IMG/VR virus record: IMGVR_UViG_3300017917_001123
Span: 203,571 to 267,570 of that record
From: a virus
Direction: 5' to 3' (one strand)
DNA: 64,000 nt
The notes beneath the pieces were generated by a model. The model ran no database searches, was not told the DNA's origin, and saw only the letters and a program-made list of their open reading frames with translations. Of the stretch, positions 8,139-15,953 are shown in pieces. A program made the translations under genes and the position numbers. Every line of letters starts with the position of its first letter. Position 1 is the first letter of the stretch.

Positions 8139-8423
8139 TTATCTAGGTGCCCAAGGCTTTACTTCTGGGTTATAAATTGAGCTTGGCTTGCCAAACTCTG
8201 CTTCAACTTCTTTTTGGTTACGTAATAAGCGACCGTCTGGTAGTTGAATAACTGGCAGGTTGCTCCAGTTAGGGCTTGCTGATTTAAATTGATCCCAAGT
8301 CCATAAAGCATTATCGATTGGACGCTCTTCTACGTCAACATCTAGTTCCTTAAGAATTTTAACAACTTTCATTGAAAGCGAATCTAGAGGTCTAGTCCAA
8401 ATAATACATTTTTTCTTTTCCAT
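8139..8423 (-). CDS. Glutaredoxin-like protein lacking the CxxC site
   Basis: A 94-residue protein with the glutaredoxin fold pattern: strand KCIIWTR, helix MKVVKILKEL, then the cis-proline strand LPVIQLPDGRLL. At the redox site the CPYC motif is replaced by RPLDS, so no thiol pair is there. It may be a degenerate or structural glutaredoxin. It is preceded by a purine-rich AAGGG and is co-transcribed with the fibre gene upstream and a small acidic gene downstream. Confidence 0.65.
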   Translation of the reverse strand: MEKKKCIIWTRPLDSLSMKVVKILKELDVDVEERPIDNALWTWDQFKSASPNWSNLPVIQLPDGRLLRNQKEVEAEFGKPSSIYNPEVKPWAPR

Positions 8424-8435
8424 GTTTCTTTACCC

Positions 8436-10340
8436 TTAAATGTTACTTCTAATTAACCAAGAATATTTAATATTCGTAATAGAGCAGGTTGTGTTAGTTA
8501 GATTGGTTGCTTGATTAAAGTCTGTGTTGAACACAGGAATCTTAATCAACGCAGGATTTGTATAAGGTGCGTTGGCGCCTGATGTAAATCCAATACCAAT
8601 TCTATCTGTCTTGTTACCTGCTGTGTTAGGTTGGATGATGTAAGTATTGTCAGGATATAAGTGAACTTCTAAAGTACCCTTGTAATACTCAGTGTTGGTT
8701 GAGTCAGTGAAGCTAACAGCAAGCTCACCGAACGTAACTCCAGTACAGTCTAGAACAAACATAGTAGCAGTTGTACCGTATGGTTGGCCTGCTGGTAATG
8801 TAATAGGATCTCCGCCGACTGTTGCGGCATTTAGACCGCCAATGCTTGCTGACTGTGTTCCGTAGTCGTCCATCTGAGCAACACGCGACCATGTATCTGC
8901 TTGTTGTAGATAGAAAGTTTCACTTATTCCGTATGTGATTGCTGTATCAATAGTTACATAAGCAACCCCTGCGGCTGTGGCAATGTTTGTAATAGCATAG
9001 CTAGTGTTTTTAGCATTGTTATATAATCTCCAAGTTCCTGAAGAATAACCTGCTTTAGAATTATCAATAGTTGCTAACCACTGGCTGGCCGCACTTGTAA
9101 CAATATTAGTTGAAGTTGTTGCTGCCGCATTAGTTGTGTAAGGACTTGGATTGAAGTCTGACTTAGCAAAGTATAGATAATTTACATCGCCACGAATTTG
9201 TCCTGCTTCTTGATTTAATTGACCCTTTAATGTTGTAGGAGGAATCAACTCAACTTTAACAGTTGATGTATTGATACTAATACGTCCAGTCTGATCAAAC
9301 GTTAGACCAGCACCAATAATAACACCACCGAGTGAAGAACCGGTTGCTGGTGAAATTTGGAATGTTTGTGGCTTGTCTACTAGATCGTTATAGCTACCAG
9401 ATACTGCGACTGTGGCAAGACCTAAGTTTGTTACCGCGTTGGCTTTTTGTTCGGTTGTTAAGTTTTGTGTGTTAACGTCAACACGAAGTCTGTTTGCTAG
9501 AGCATCAGTTACTGATGTTGATGTGCTAGCTGCAGATAACTCTTGTAATACCTGATAGAATGTACCAGATGTAGCAATTGCCGCATCAATTTGTTGACCA
9601 ACAATTTGATCAACTTGACTTGTTGTTACATAAGATGCTAGTGTAACTGTGCTTACATAGCCAACGTCGTTTTGGAATTGAGAAACAAGTGTTGGAACAT
9701 CTAATAGGTCTTTGTAATTGCCTGTTAGAGCAACAGCAAACTGACCAACACGCTTAACAGTACCATTACCGCCGGCAACAGCGCCGTTGTTAAGAGCAGT
9801 AAAGACTGTTCCTGTATTGCTATTTGCCGCACCTGCTAAGGTCCAGTTACTGCTTCCTGGGTTAACAATTTCATACTGATATGTTTCAACTAAGGATCCA
9901 GGGCTAATTGGAGCAGGGCTAAATTCACGTAGGTTACCTGTGGCAAATGTTGGACGTTGATTTAGGTCTCCGTAGTTGCCTGTAGTAGCAACTAGAGCAA
10001 GACCGCCTGCGCCACTAACAGTGGTCCATTGGAATTGTCCACTGCCATTAATACCTAAAACCTGGCCTGTTTCAGCATTATTTGCCGCACGAATGTGGCT
10101 TGGAATAATAACCGCATTCTGTCCAGTTGGAATTTGTGTTTCGCCAATTGTACCAGAAAGGCCGCTAAATGCCGATGCACCGCCTTCAAAGTAGGGAAGT
10201 TCGTTCCAGTAGGCAACGCCATTACCGATTTTAAACTTACCTGTGTTAATTTCATACCCAAGCTCACCTTGGCTTAGGATTGGGTTAACGGAAGCCCAGT
10301 TAGCTACCGTATCTCTTCTAAATTGAATCTTTTGTGCCAT
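8436..10340 (-). CDS. Tail fibre / receptor-binding protein
   Basis: With the ATG at 10340 the protein has 634 residues. It starts MAQKIQFRRDTVANWASVNP, then LSQGELGYEINTGKFKIGNG. This is the adaptor motif at the head of many phage fibres and of the major tropism determinant. At least three G-x-Y-x-D-L-x-x-x-P repeats follow (GNYGDLNQRP, GNYKDLLDVP, GSYNDLVDKP), typical of phage tail fibres. The C-terminal half is Thr/Asn/Ala-rich and probably holds the receptor-binding head. GGAG precedes the start, and the upstream small gene ends 1 nt away. Virion role is strongly supported. Confidence 0.85.
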   Translation of the reverse strand: MAQKIQFRRDTVANWASVNPILSQGELGYEINTGKFKIGNGVAYWNELPYFEGGASAFSGLSGTIGETQIPTGQNAVIIPSHIRAANNAETGQVLGINGSGQFQWTTVSGAGGLALVATTGNYGDLNQRPTFATGNLREFSPAPISPGSLVETYQYEIVNPGSSNWTLAGAANSNTGTVFTALNNGAVAGGNGTVKRVGQFAVALTGNYKDLLDVPTLVSQFQNDVGYVSTVTLASYVTTSQVDQIVGQQIDAAIATSGTFYQVLQELSAASTSTSVTDALANRLRVDVNTQNLTTEQKANAVTNLGLATVAVSGSYNDLVDKPQTFQISPATGSSLGGVIIGAGLTFDQTGRISINTSTVKVELIPPTTLKGQLNQEAGQIRGDVNYLYFAKSDFNPSPYTTNAAATTSTNIVTSAASQWLATIDNSKAGYSSGTWRLYNNAKNTSYAITNIATAAGVAYVTIDTAITYGISETFYLQQADTWSRVAQMDDYGTQSASIGGLNAATVGGDPITLPAGQPYGTTATMFVLDCTGVTFGELAVSFTDSTNTEYYKGTLEVHLYPDNTYIIQPNTAGNKTDRIGIGFTSGANAPYTNPALIKIPVFNTDFNQATNLTNTTCSITNIKYSWLIRSNI

Positions 10341-10341
10341 T

Positions 10342-10572
10342 TTATGCTCCGCCTCCGTCGAGGGTCTCGTCTGGTGTAAAAACTGTAGCAGCCGAACCAC
10401 CATCTACGGCTGTTGGACTTATCCCGGTAACACTAATAGGAACTCCGCCTGGTGTTGCGCCGTCGCCTACATAAGCGTCAAGGGTGTTTAGATCAACAAA
10501 AATCTGCCCACGAGGCAGAACTAGGGCATCGTCTGTTAAGACTTCTTTTCCCTGATAAATTCTATATGGCAT
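10342..10572 (-). CDS. Short fibre-adaptor paralogue
   Basis: A 76-residue protein with the same adaptor pattern as the following fibre gene: ALVLPRGQIFVDLNTLDAYV then GDGATPGG, parallel to LSQGELGYEINTGKFKIGNG. It ends in a Gly/Ala tail. It may be a truncated duplicate or a small attachment protein. AAGGA lies upstream, and it is the first gene of the minus-strand tail-fibre operon. Confidence 0.7.
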   Translation of the reverse strand: MPYRIYQGKEVLTDDALVLPRGQIFVDLNTLDAYVGDGATPGGVPISVTGISPTAVDGGSAATVFTPDETLDGGGA

Positions 10573-10601
10573 GCGAATAGTTCCTTACAAGTGTATTAGG
10601 T

Positions 10602-10607
10602 TAAATA
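10602..10607 (+). promoter_or_regulatory. Late promoter box, leaderless
   Basis: TAAATA, 7 nt before the ATG at 10615. Confidence 0.6.
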
Positions 10608-10614
10608 CGTTACT

Positions 10615-11049
10615 ATGCTATTTACCGTCAACGTCGAAACAATTGACTTTCCGACCCCAATGTTATTGAAAAATTTAGTACCCGGATACGGTACTAAAAG
10701 CCGCCCTTTTACCCTTTCTAAGGGCAAATTGGGCTATGATTATAACCTACCACAGGAAAGCGAAACAGGCCGTGAAGTTATTCCGGGAAAAATTGAACTG
10801 GAAAAGTTAATTGAGCTTTTTAACCGTTGTGTAAACTTTGTCAACGTTAAAGAAGCACGTATGCTGGGCTATAAAAACTTCCACTGGCCCGGGCACGTTT
10901 TTGCCAATCAGCCAATCTATGTACAATATACTGTACAGCGATTAAAGCCTAGACTGATGTGTACAGATGTTGACTGGCTATGCGAGCTTAAAGATGCCAG
11001 TGATAAAACCGCTTGCTCGCTGACAATCAAACAACGTGTCTATCCCTAA
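10615..11049 (+). CDS. Unknown 144-residue protein
   Basis: A mixed alpha/beta protein with no recognised domain. It holds a basic stretch after residue 24 (GYGTKSRPF) and a cluster of aromatic residues (YKNFHWPGHVF). It begins next to a late box without a ribosome site. It lies between the fibre operon and a glycosyltransferase-like gene, which suggests a virion or surface-related role, but nothing in the sequence proves it. Confidence 0.6.
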   Translation: MLFTVNVETIDFPTPMLLKNLVPGYGTKSRPFTLSKGKLGYDYNLPQESETGREVIPGKIELEKLIELFNRCVNFVNVKEARMLGYKNFHWPGHVFANQPIYVQYTVQRLKPRLMCTDVDWLCELKDASDKTACSLTIKQRVYP

Positions 11050-11059
11050 TATCTGATCT

Positions 11060-11065
11060 TAAATA
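11060..11065 (+). promoter_or_regulatory. Late promoter box with a 31-nt leader
   Basis: TAAATA upstream of the gene at 11097. Here a Shine-Dalgarno AAAGGA follows at 11085-11090, so this unit has an ordinary leader. Confidence 0.45.
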
Positions 11066-11096
11066 GTTCTATTAACTTAGCACTTAAAGGATCACG

Positions 11097-11924
11097 ATGT
11101 TTTATAAATTCAAACCAGGCCCATACGAGCCAGCAACTCCAAAAGCAAATCAACCCTTGACTTTTAGCCAGACATGGACGTTTGGGGACATCATTTACTC
11201 TATGATTCCTATTAGACTTCTAGGGGGCGGTGAATTTTACCTACGCCTAGAAAACCTGGACAATCTATGTAAAAACGTCATTGGTTGGCCCAACGGTGGC
11301 ACACACTCGGGTCGTATGCGCCAAAAAGACTTTGAACTACTAGCACCCCTAATCGAAGCACAGCCCTATATTAAAAAGTGGGCAGTATGGAACGGGGAAG
11401 AAATCACTCATCCTTTGGATAATATCTGTTGCTGGTTCTATGGCAACGTCATTGACAAGGGACACTATGGGCGCCTGTACAGCCTAGCCGTTGGTCTCGA
11501 CCCTGACCAGTGGGAACCAGAAATTACTCGTCCTTGGCTGACCAACGTTAAAAAGACTCACGTAGCGGGTAAACACATTGTGATCAGCAAGACTGATCGC
11601 TATGGCAACGGACAGGTACATCCAGTATGGCAGCGGATTGTTTCTGATGAGTGGTACAAACAGGCTGTATTTGTGGGCACCAAAGAAGAACATCAGGCCT
11701 ACGAAGAAGACTTTAAAATTTCAATTCAACATTATCCTACAGAAGACCTACTAGAGCTAGCAGAAGTTATCAACGGCGCAGAGCTCTACATCGGAAACCA
11801 ATCCGTGGGCATGGCCATTGCTCAGGGCTTGGGTGTTAATTTCTGGTGTGATCACCGCAAGGACAACTGTACTCTAGAAGGTTGCGAAACTTACTTCCGG
11901 AGACCAAATGGATCATACTTCTAA
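11097..11924 (+). CDS. Glycosyltransferase-like protein (heptosyltransferase/GT-B type)
   Basis: A 275-residue protein resembling the GT9 heptosyltransferase fold. An N-terminal FGDIIYSMIPIRLLGGG segment matches the G-D-x-x-x-x-x-P-x-x-x-L-x-x-x-x pattern of that family. The C-terminal half carries FVGTKEEHQAYEE and AELYIGNQSVGMAIAQGLG, as in the nucleotide-sugar-binding domain. It is shorter than bacterial enzymes (about 330-350). It shares signature segments with the genes at 32114-32941 and 26333-27283. A role in modifying host glycans or the virion is inferred. SD AAAGGA precedes the start. Confidence 0.65.
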   Translation: MFYKFKPGPYEPATPKANQPLTFSQTWTFGDIIYSMIPIRLLGGGEFYLRLENLDNLCKNVIGWPNGGTHSGRMRQKDFELLAPLIEAQPYIKKWAVWNGEEITHPLDNICCWFYGNVIDKGHYGRLYSLAVGLDPDQWEPEITRPWLTNVKKTHVAGKHIVISKTDRYGNGQVHPVWQRIVSDEWYKQAVFVGTKEEHQAYEEDFKISIQHYPTEDLLELAEVINGAELYIGNQSVGMAIAQGLGVNFWCDHRKDNCTLEGCETYFRRPNGSYF

Positions 11925-12507
11925 TCGTACACCAATCAATTTAGACTCAAACGGTGACGAAATCACCTTTGAGGGCTGGGAATTACTGTATCGTAGCTTT
12001 TACGATCTGTGGCTCAGCCCCTGTAAGACCTATCTAGTTGAGCACTACCCGCACGGTAATCGTGAAACAGACCGACTGATGAAAACTGCTCACAATCAGG
12101 CCTGTTTTATACACGACTCGAAACTGCGTAACATTAACCGCATGGGCCAGATCATAGGTGTCAAGAACTGGGAATATATGCTGGTCCATGAATTTACCGG
12201 CTGTCATTGGTATGGCAACGAAGATTGGCCCGAGGACTTTCCCCAACTACTTAAAGATCTAGAACGAGCAGAAGTAGCGTGGCCCACAATCAAGCCAGCT
12301 AATCTATACCGCAATCCCGAAGGTGAACTGCGCTGTATAGCACCCGCCCTGGCACAGGAATACCAATCACAGCCCACTAACCTACGCTTCTGGGGTCAAT
12401 ACCTAGACCGCGACGAGGAGCGTGAGATCAATCAACTGCCCATTCAGGACAACTATCTAGATTTTAGAATTTGGATGGATCAGAAGTTCGGGCCGGCACT
12501 CCTGTAA
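11908..12507 (+). CDS. Unknown 199-residue protein
   Basis: Starts inside the end of the glycosyltransferase-like gene (17-nt overlap), with CGGAG just upstream, so they are translated together. The sequence is rich in Trp, Tyr and charged residues (WYGNEDWPEDFPQLLKDLER). No known motif is visible. A partner or modifier of the glycosyltransferase-like protein is possible. A strong hairpin terminator lies 40 nt downstream. Confidence 0.6.
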   Translation: MDHTSNRTPINLDSNGDEITFEGWELLYRSFYDLWLSPCKTYLVEHYPHGNRETDRLMKTAHNQACFIHDSKLRNINRMGQIIGVKNWEYMLVHEFTGCHWYGNEDWPEDFPQLLKDLERAEVAWPTIKPANLYRNPEGELRCIAPALAQEYQSQPTNLRFWGQYLDRDEEREINQLPIQDNYLDFRIWMDQKFGPALL

Positions 12508-12546
12508 ACAGCGGCGAAGCCGCGGTAGCGCACTACGCAAAAAATT

Positions 12547-12563
12547 AGGGCCTTTAAAGCCCT
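12547..12563. terminator. Bidirectional hairpin terminator
   Basis: AGGGC-loop-GCCCT hairpin with T-rich flanks on both strands (ATTTTATT on +, AATTTTTT on -). It separates the + unit ending at 12507 from the - unit ending at 12567. Confidence 0.7.
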
Positions 12564-12566
12564 ATT

Positions 12567-12779
12567 TTATTCACTCTTAAGTCCCCAGCGTATCCGCAAC
12601 CATATCCGCTCGTGTATATAGTAGTCTATGCTTAATAATACATGTAGAGCAGTAGCAAATCCCGTAGCACTAGCCAAGTTCCCGGTAAACATCCAAGTCC
12701 ATAGAATAGTAAACAACCATGCTGTTAAGCGATAGGTCAGCATACGAACTAGGGTGCGTTGATGTGTTTCCTGTATCAT
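12567..12779 (-). CDS. DUF2061-family small membrane protein
   Basis: A 70-residue protein matching the DUF2061 pattern: R-T-L-V-R-M-L-T-Y-R near the N-terminus, two hydrophobic helices, then YYIHERIWLRIRWG at the C-terminus. Two transmembrane segments are predicted at about 17-32 and 40-53. The family is found in bacteria and large phages and its function is unknown; it likely sits in the host inner membrane. It overlaps the upstream gene by 4 nt. Confidence 0.75.
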   Translation of the reverse strand: MIQETHQRTLVRMLTYRLTAWLFTILWTWMFTGNLASATGFATALHVLLSIDYYIHERIWLRIRWGLKSE

Positions 12780-13006
12780 TTCTGTAGTGAATTAATGTGA
12801 TCCAGTTTGGTCTGATACTGGGTGATCTGATTGTTAATACGCTGTATGCTGAGCTCGATATCCTGTATGCGCTTGCGAGTATCAAAACTAACGTGCAGTG
12901 GATTCTCCGGCAGACCCGAGCGTATGCTTTCTAAGTAAGCAGTAATCTTTGTTTTACGTTGCTCTAACAATTTAATGTGAGCTGATATTTTGGCGGCTAG
13001 GAACAT
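12776..13006 (-). CDS. Small coiled-coil protein
   Basis: The ATG at 13006 gives 76 residues. Two charged helices (ISAHIKLLEQRKTKITAYLE and IQDIELSIQRINNQITQYQT) flank a short Pro-containing loop, suggesting a helical hairpin. It is coupled to the DUF2061 gene by an ATGA overlap. Function unknown. Confidence 0.6.
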   Translation of the reverse strand: MFLAAKISAHIKLLEQRKTKITAYLESIRSGLPENPLHVSFDTRKRIQDIELSIQRINNQITQYQTKLDHINSLQK

Positions 13007-13010
13007 AAAC

Positions 13011-13211
13011 TTAGTTAGTCCAGCGTAGAACGTACATGGTAAGATCTGACTCGCGAGCAAACTCAATACAGTAGTTAGATCCTACTTGTACATAGTTCCA
13101 CCCGGGTGTATAACGATCTAGCCATGATTCTAACTCTACCCACTGGTTAAACCAATTGTTGTCTACTATACCGTTATTGTGTAGGAAGTCACATTTGATG
13201 CGTGTTGCCAT
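13011..13211 (-). CDS. Small protein, paralogue of the neighbour at 13222
   Basis: The ATG at 13211 gives 66 residues. A minus-strand TAAATA box ends 7 nt upstream. The sequence shares ELESWLDRY and a C-terminal TMYVLRWTN with the adjacent gene (ELESWLERF ... TMFVLKWSS), so the two are tandem duplicates. Function unknown. Confidence 0.65.
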   Translation of the reverse strand: MATRIKCDFLHNNGIVDNNWFNQWVELESWLDRYTPGWNYVQVGSNYCIEFARESDLTMYVLRWTN

Positions 13212-13218
13212 AGTCAAG

Positions 13219-13224
13219 TATTTA
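13219..13224 (-). promoter_or_regulatory. Late promoter box, leaderless
   Basis: Minus-strand TAAATA, 7 nt before the ATG at 13211, just inside the end of the upstream paralogue. Confidence 0.55.
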
Positions 13225-13485
13225 AGATGACCATTTAAGCACAAACATAGTTCGATCACGGGCTAGAGCAAAGGCTACGCAGGCTTGCCAATATTCCTGC
13301 TCTTGTGTAGTAGCGTAGGCCCAGCGTGAGTAATGAGGACCAACAAAACGTTCTAGCCACGACTCTAGCTCTAAGACAGAGTCTACCCAATCTATCTGTA
13401 ATGAGGGCCCCGAGAGTTTAGGCCACGGTGCTACAGCTATGTGGGGAAAATACGGTTGTATAGGATGATCTATAATACAGCGCAT
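13222..13485 (-). CDS. Small protein, paralogue of the neighbour at 13011
   Basis: The ATG at 13485 gives 87 residues and lies 7 nt after a minus-strand TAAATA box. It has a Pro-rich N-terminus (HPIQPYFPHIAVAPWPKLSG), then the shared ELESWLERF and TMFVLKWSS blocks. Each tandem copy keeps its own late box. Function unknown. Confidence 0.65.
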   Translation of the reverse strand: MRCIIDHPIQPYFPHIAVAPWPKLSGPSLQIDWVDSVLELESWLERFVGPHYSRWAYATTQEQEYWQACVAFALARDRTMFVLKWSS

Positions 13486-13492
13486 GATGAAA

Positions 13493-13498
13493 TATTTA
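13493..13498 (-). promoter_or_regulatory. Late promoter box, leaderless
   Basis: Minus-strand TAAATA, 7 nt before the ATG at 13485. Confidence 0.55.
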
Positions 13499-13875
13499 CA
13501 TCGAGACTGTATTCTACTGTACAAAGGCCGCTATAGCAGCCTAATTTTCGCTAGCGCAAAAATTTTTAAAACCCGATTTCACACATATACATCAATATTT
13601 GTGCCCTTGGGTCTACGGTTTTTTCGATCGAATTGATATTGAAGTGTTAGATAACGATACATAGACTTAGTTATCAGGCCGGTCTATGCACAGAGTAAAA
13701 ATTTTGCTGTAAAAAATTCACCATTGGTCAAGATCTCGGCCCCTGGTGATCTAGTCTAACTCATGGTTGAATTTTTGGCATGCCCGCAAAAGTTGCGCTT
13801 GCTTGCTTGTTAAAAAGGGACCCCAGGTACCCCCAGAGCCCCCCACCGGTCGCCCTCTCGGGCTCTCTCACCACC
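13499..13875. other. Intergenic region between early and late minus-strand genes
   Basis: About 375 bp with no convincing gene. It holds A/T-rich runs near 13560-13580 and 13695-13720 and a C-rich tract at about 13818-13845. An inverted repeat AGAGCCC / GGGCTCT lies near 13835-13868. On the minus strand a GG-rich stretch followed by CCCTTTTT near 13813-13822 could act as a weak terminator for the early operon. No sigma-70 promoter was found. Confidence 0.4.
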
Positions 13876-14166
13876 TCAGACCAGTTCTTCGTCTACGGCC
13901 TTAAGGTCGAAGTCAAAGCCTTCTGCTTCCAGCTCAGCGATCGCTTCGTTGAACAGACTCTCTAACTGACGCAGGCTAGCCGCACGGGCCCGGTCCTTTG
14001 TACGCTTACGTAGTGCACTGCCCTTAGCGTAGACTATAGCATAGTGCTCACTACAGTAGCTCTTGCCTGCGAGTGTAGCACAGCCGCAGTAGGGTGTAGG
14101 CTTAAGCCTGTTAGACATGTCCTGTGGATCGTAGTCTGGGCCTAGGTATTGGCATGTGTTAGTCAT
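13876..14166 (-). CDS. GcrA-like zinc-binding protein
   Basis: The ATG at 14166 gives 96 residues. The block TPYCGCATLAGKSYCSEHYA (about 34-53) matches the C-x-x-x-x-x-G-K-x-Y-C-x-E-H motif at the C-terminus of GcrA, the alphaproteobacterial cell-cycle transcription factor. The N-terminal DNA-binding domain of GcrA is missing. A basic helix (LRKRTKDRARAA) and an acidic tail follow instead. It may bind zinc and interact with the host RNA polymerase sigma-70 holoenzyme, as GcrA does, but that is inference. It is co-transcribed with the AAA+ ATPase gene 11 nt upstream. Confidence 0.6.
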   Translation of the reverse strand: MTNTCQYLGPDYDPQDMSNRLKPTPYCGCATLAGKSYCSEHYAIVYAKGSALRKRTKDRARAASLRQLESLFNEAIAELEAEGFDFDLKAVDEELV

Positions 14167-14177
14167 AGTGTTAGTCC

Positions 14178-15047
14178 TTAAGCACGACGCATACAAGTAG
14201 TCTTAGCCATAGCCTTCCACGTCTTGGGGAAGCTCTTGCGCAGGTCAGCTACCTTGAGTACCATACGCAGGCTCAGCTCACGAAGTTGGGTTTGGTTAGC
14301 TTCAATGAACTCTACGACTTCAGCTTTGACTGAGTCTTCGAACTCGTATGAGTCCAGCATGCCTTTGTCGTTTACCACTTGCTTGATGCGGAGGATCTTC
14401 TCACGGTTAGTGTCCATCTGCAGATCGATGTAGTGACAGCGTGACTCAAGCGCATCCAAGTGATCGCGAAGCTTCTTAGACTTTACGTGCTCGAACTTAA
14501 TATTAGTAATAAAGATAGCCGCACCCTTGAACTCGAACTTGTCCGGGATACCTTCTGAACGGAGCAGGCGGCTGTCAGTGTTCCAAGCGATCGTACGCTT
14601 CTTGCTGGAGTCCAAGGCACCCTTAAGGATGTTCAAGCTGAGGTCGTCGAGCAGTACAGAGTCGCAGTCGTCAAAGACTAGAACGTGCTTGGCATCCGAG
14701 AACTCGTAGAGTTTGGCGTACAAGCCCAGAGCTGACATGGCACCCTTGACGATCTCATACTTGGGCTTGCGCTCGCCAAGTACATCGAACAGGCCGTCTT
14801 TGGACAGTACTTCTTCAACACCAAAGCTCTTGCCCACACCAGGAGGGCCACTGACAATCATAGCACGGACATCACCCGACTTAACGGCCTTGGTCATCTC
14901 AGTGAGGATTTCAAAACGCTCGCCCAGGCGCTCCAGGATCTCTTGATCAGTCTCTTTGTTAACTTCTGCTTCACGGGCTTTGATAGCGTCCGTGTCGAAT
15001 TCTAGAATAGTTGCGCCCTTGCTAGCTTTTGCGGTTGCTTTTGCCAT
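14178..15047 (-). CDS. AAA+ ATPase
   Basis: A 289-residue AAA+ protein. Walker A SGPPGVGKSF lies at about 66-75, Walker B HVLVFDDCDS at about 121-130, and a sensor-1-like asparagine in AIFITNIKF. The C-terminal lid is helical. Substrate unknown: it could remodel a replication or host complex. It is not the gp44 clamp loader by motif layout (no SRC arginine-finger signature). An early promoter at 15081-15109 and AAGGA drive it. Confidence 0.75.
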   Translation of the reverse strand: MAKATAKASKGATILEFDTDAIKAREAEVNKETDQEILERLGERFEILTEMTKAVKSGDVRAMIVSGPPGVGKSFGVEEVLSKDGLFDVLGERKPKYEIVKGAMSALGLYAKLYEFSDAKHVLVFDDCDSVLLDDLSLNILKGALDSSKKRTIAWNTDSRLLRSEGIPDKFEFKGAAIFITNIKFEHVKSKKLRDHLDALESRCHYIDLQMDTNREKILRIKQVVNDKGMLDSYEFEDSVKAEVVEFIEANQTQLRELSLRMVLKVADLRKSFPKTWKAMAKTTCMRRA

Positions 15048-15080
15048 TTGTGGTGTCCTTATGTAGTTGTCTAAGTGTGT

Positions 15081-15109
15081 ATTATACTGCCGTTATCGGT
15101 AGCTGTCAA
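15081..15109 (-). promoter_or_regulatory. Early sigma-70 promoter (AAA+ ATPase)
   Basis: Minus strand TTGACA, 17 bp, TATAAT. The leader holds AAGGA. Confidence 0.85.
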
Positions 15110-15314
15110 TCAATTCTTTTACCGAATTGTCGACTTCGTTGACCTCGTCCAGGAATGCCCAAAGCATCATAGTGATCACAATGCGAGCATCAACGGCGTC
15201 TGCTTCGGGGAGTGTGCGGACAAAACGATCCACATCCTCCCGGGAGCCCATGCCCCAAATCAGATCAGCCAGAATGCGCTGTTTGGCGTTCAGGCCCTCG
15301 ATCTGGATCATCAT
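15093..15314 (-). CDS. Unknown small early protein
   Basis: A 73-residue acidic helical protein (WGMGSREDVDRFVRTLPEAD). Its start overlaps the stop of the upstream gene (ATGA). Its 3' end contains the early promoter of the AAA+ gene. No domain recognised. Confidence 0.6.
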   Translation of the reverse strand: MMIQIEGLNAKQRILADLIWGMGSREDVDRFVRTLPEADAVDARIVITMMLWAFLDEVNEVDNSVKELIDSYR

Positions 15315-15583
15315 ACTGCCTCCAGCATGTTAGCTGGCACTCGCCACAGACCCTGTGCGGTACGGACTGTGATGTACTTGATGGCGATCTTTTCCACAGA
15401 ACCCGTCATGTCCACACCGCGCTTGGTAGAGTGGAAACGAACGGCCTGCCCAATCTTCAGTGAGCGTTTTACACTCTTCTGGAGGCTAGCACGGGCAAAT
15501 TTGATGGCATCGATCATGCTTCCCAGTTCAGTGTCAGTCCAGTTGCCAAACATGATCGCAGAGTTGACTTGCTTGATATCCAT
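15311..15583 (-). CDS. Small early protein with an SH3/KOW-like segment
   Basis: A 90-residue protein. The second half (LKIGQAVRFHSTKRG ... MTGSVEKIAIKYITV) reads like a small beta-barrel of KOW/SH3 type, a fold common in nucleic-acid- or ribosome-binding proteins. The first half is helical. A role in binding nucleic acid is possible. Its own promoter lies at 15616-15644. Confidence 0.6.
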   Translation of the reverse strand: MDIKQVNSAIMFGNWTDTELGSMIDAIKFARASLQKSVKRSLKIGQAVRFHSTKRGVDMTGSVEKIAIKYITVRTAQGLWRVPANMLEAV

Positions 15584-15615
15584 TTGTGAGCTCCTTTGTT
15601 TCAGTGTATGTGTGT

Positions 15616-15644
15616 ATTATACGGTCTAGAATTGGTTTTGTCAA
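15616..15644 (-). promoter_or_regulatory. Early sigma-70 promoter
   Basis: Minus strand TTGACA, 17 bp, TATAAT, followed by the common ACACACATACACT leader and an AAAGGAGC ribosome site. Confidence 0.85.
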
Positions 15645-15655
15645 CCAAAGACCCT

Positions 15656-15865
15656 TCAACAATCAGGGTCAAAATCCATCCACTCAGTGAGCTCATCGGG
15701 CTGGCCGTCGTCCTCGTATTCGTCTTCGTCGAGGATGTCGTTGGCACGCATCATATCAGCCACATCGTCTTCACTCATGTAAGCCAGGGCCATCTCTGCG
15801 ACTGCTTGGGCAGAGATCAAACCTTCGTCCATCATCTCAATCAGCTTGTTGGTCTGTGTACGCAT
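15656..15865 (-). CDS. Small acidic early protein
   Basis: 69 residues with a very acidic C-terminal half (LDEDEYEDDGQPDELTEW). This charge pattern is seen in DNA-mimic and anti-host early proteins, but composition alone does not establish that. AAAGGAGC precedes the ATG. Confidence 0.6.
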   Translation of the reverse strand: MRTQTNKLIEMMDEGLISAQAVAEMALAYMSEDDVADMMRANDILDEDEYEDDGQPDELTEWMDFDPDC

Positions 15866-15896
15866 CTTGGGCTCCTTTTGTTTAGTGTATGTGTGT

Positions 15897-15925
15897 ATTA
15901 TACGGCCAATTTACCAGTTTGTCAA
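15897..15925 (-). promoter_or_regulatory. Early sigma-70 promoter
   Basis: Minus strand TTGACA, 17 bp spacer containing GGTAAA, TATAAT. Confidence 0.85.
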
Positions 15926-15953
15926 CCCCTTTGACTGTTGTATTTTTGCCACA

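Noticed and set aside
13780-13965. A + strand frame of 61 codons opposite the GcrA-like gene
   Set aside because: Antisense shadow of the GcrA-like gene, with a C-rich, low-complexity composition.
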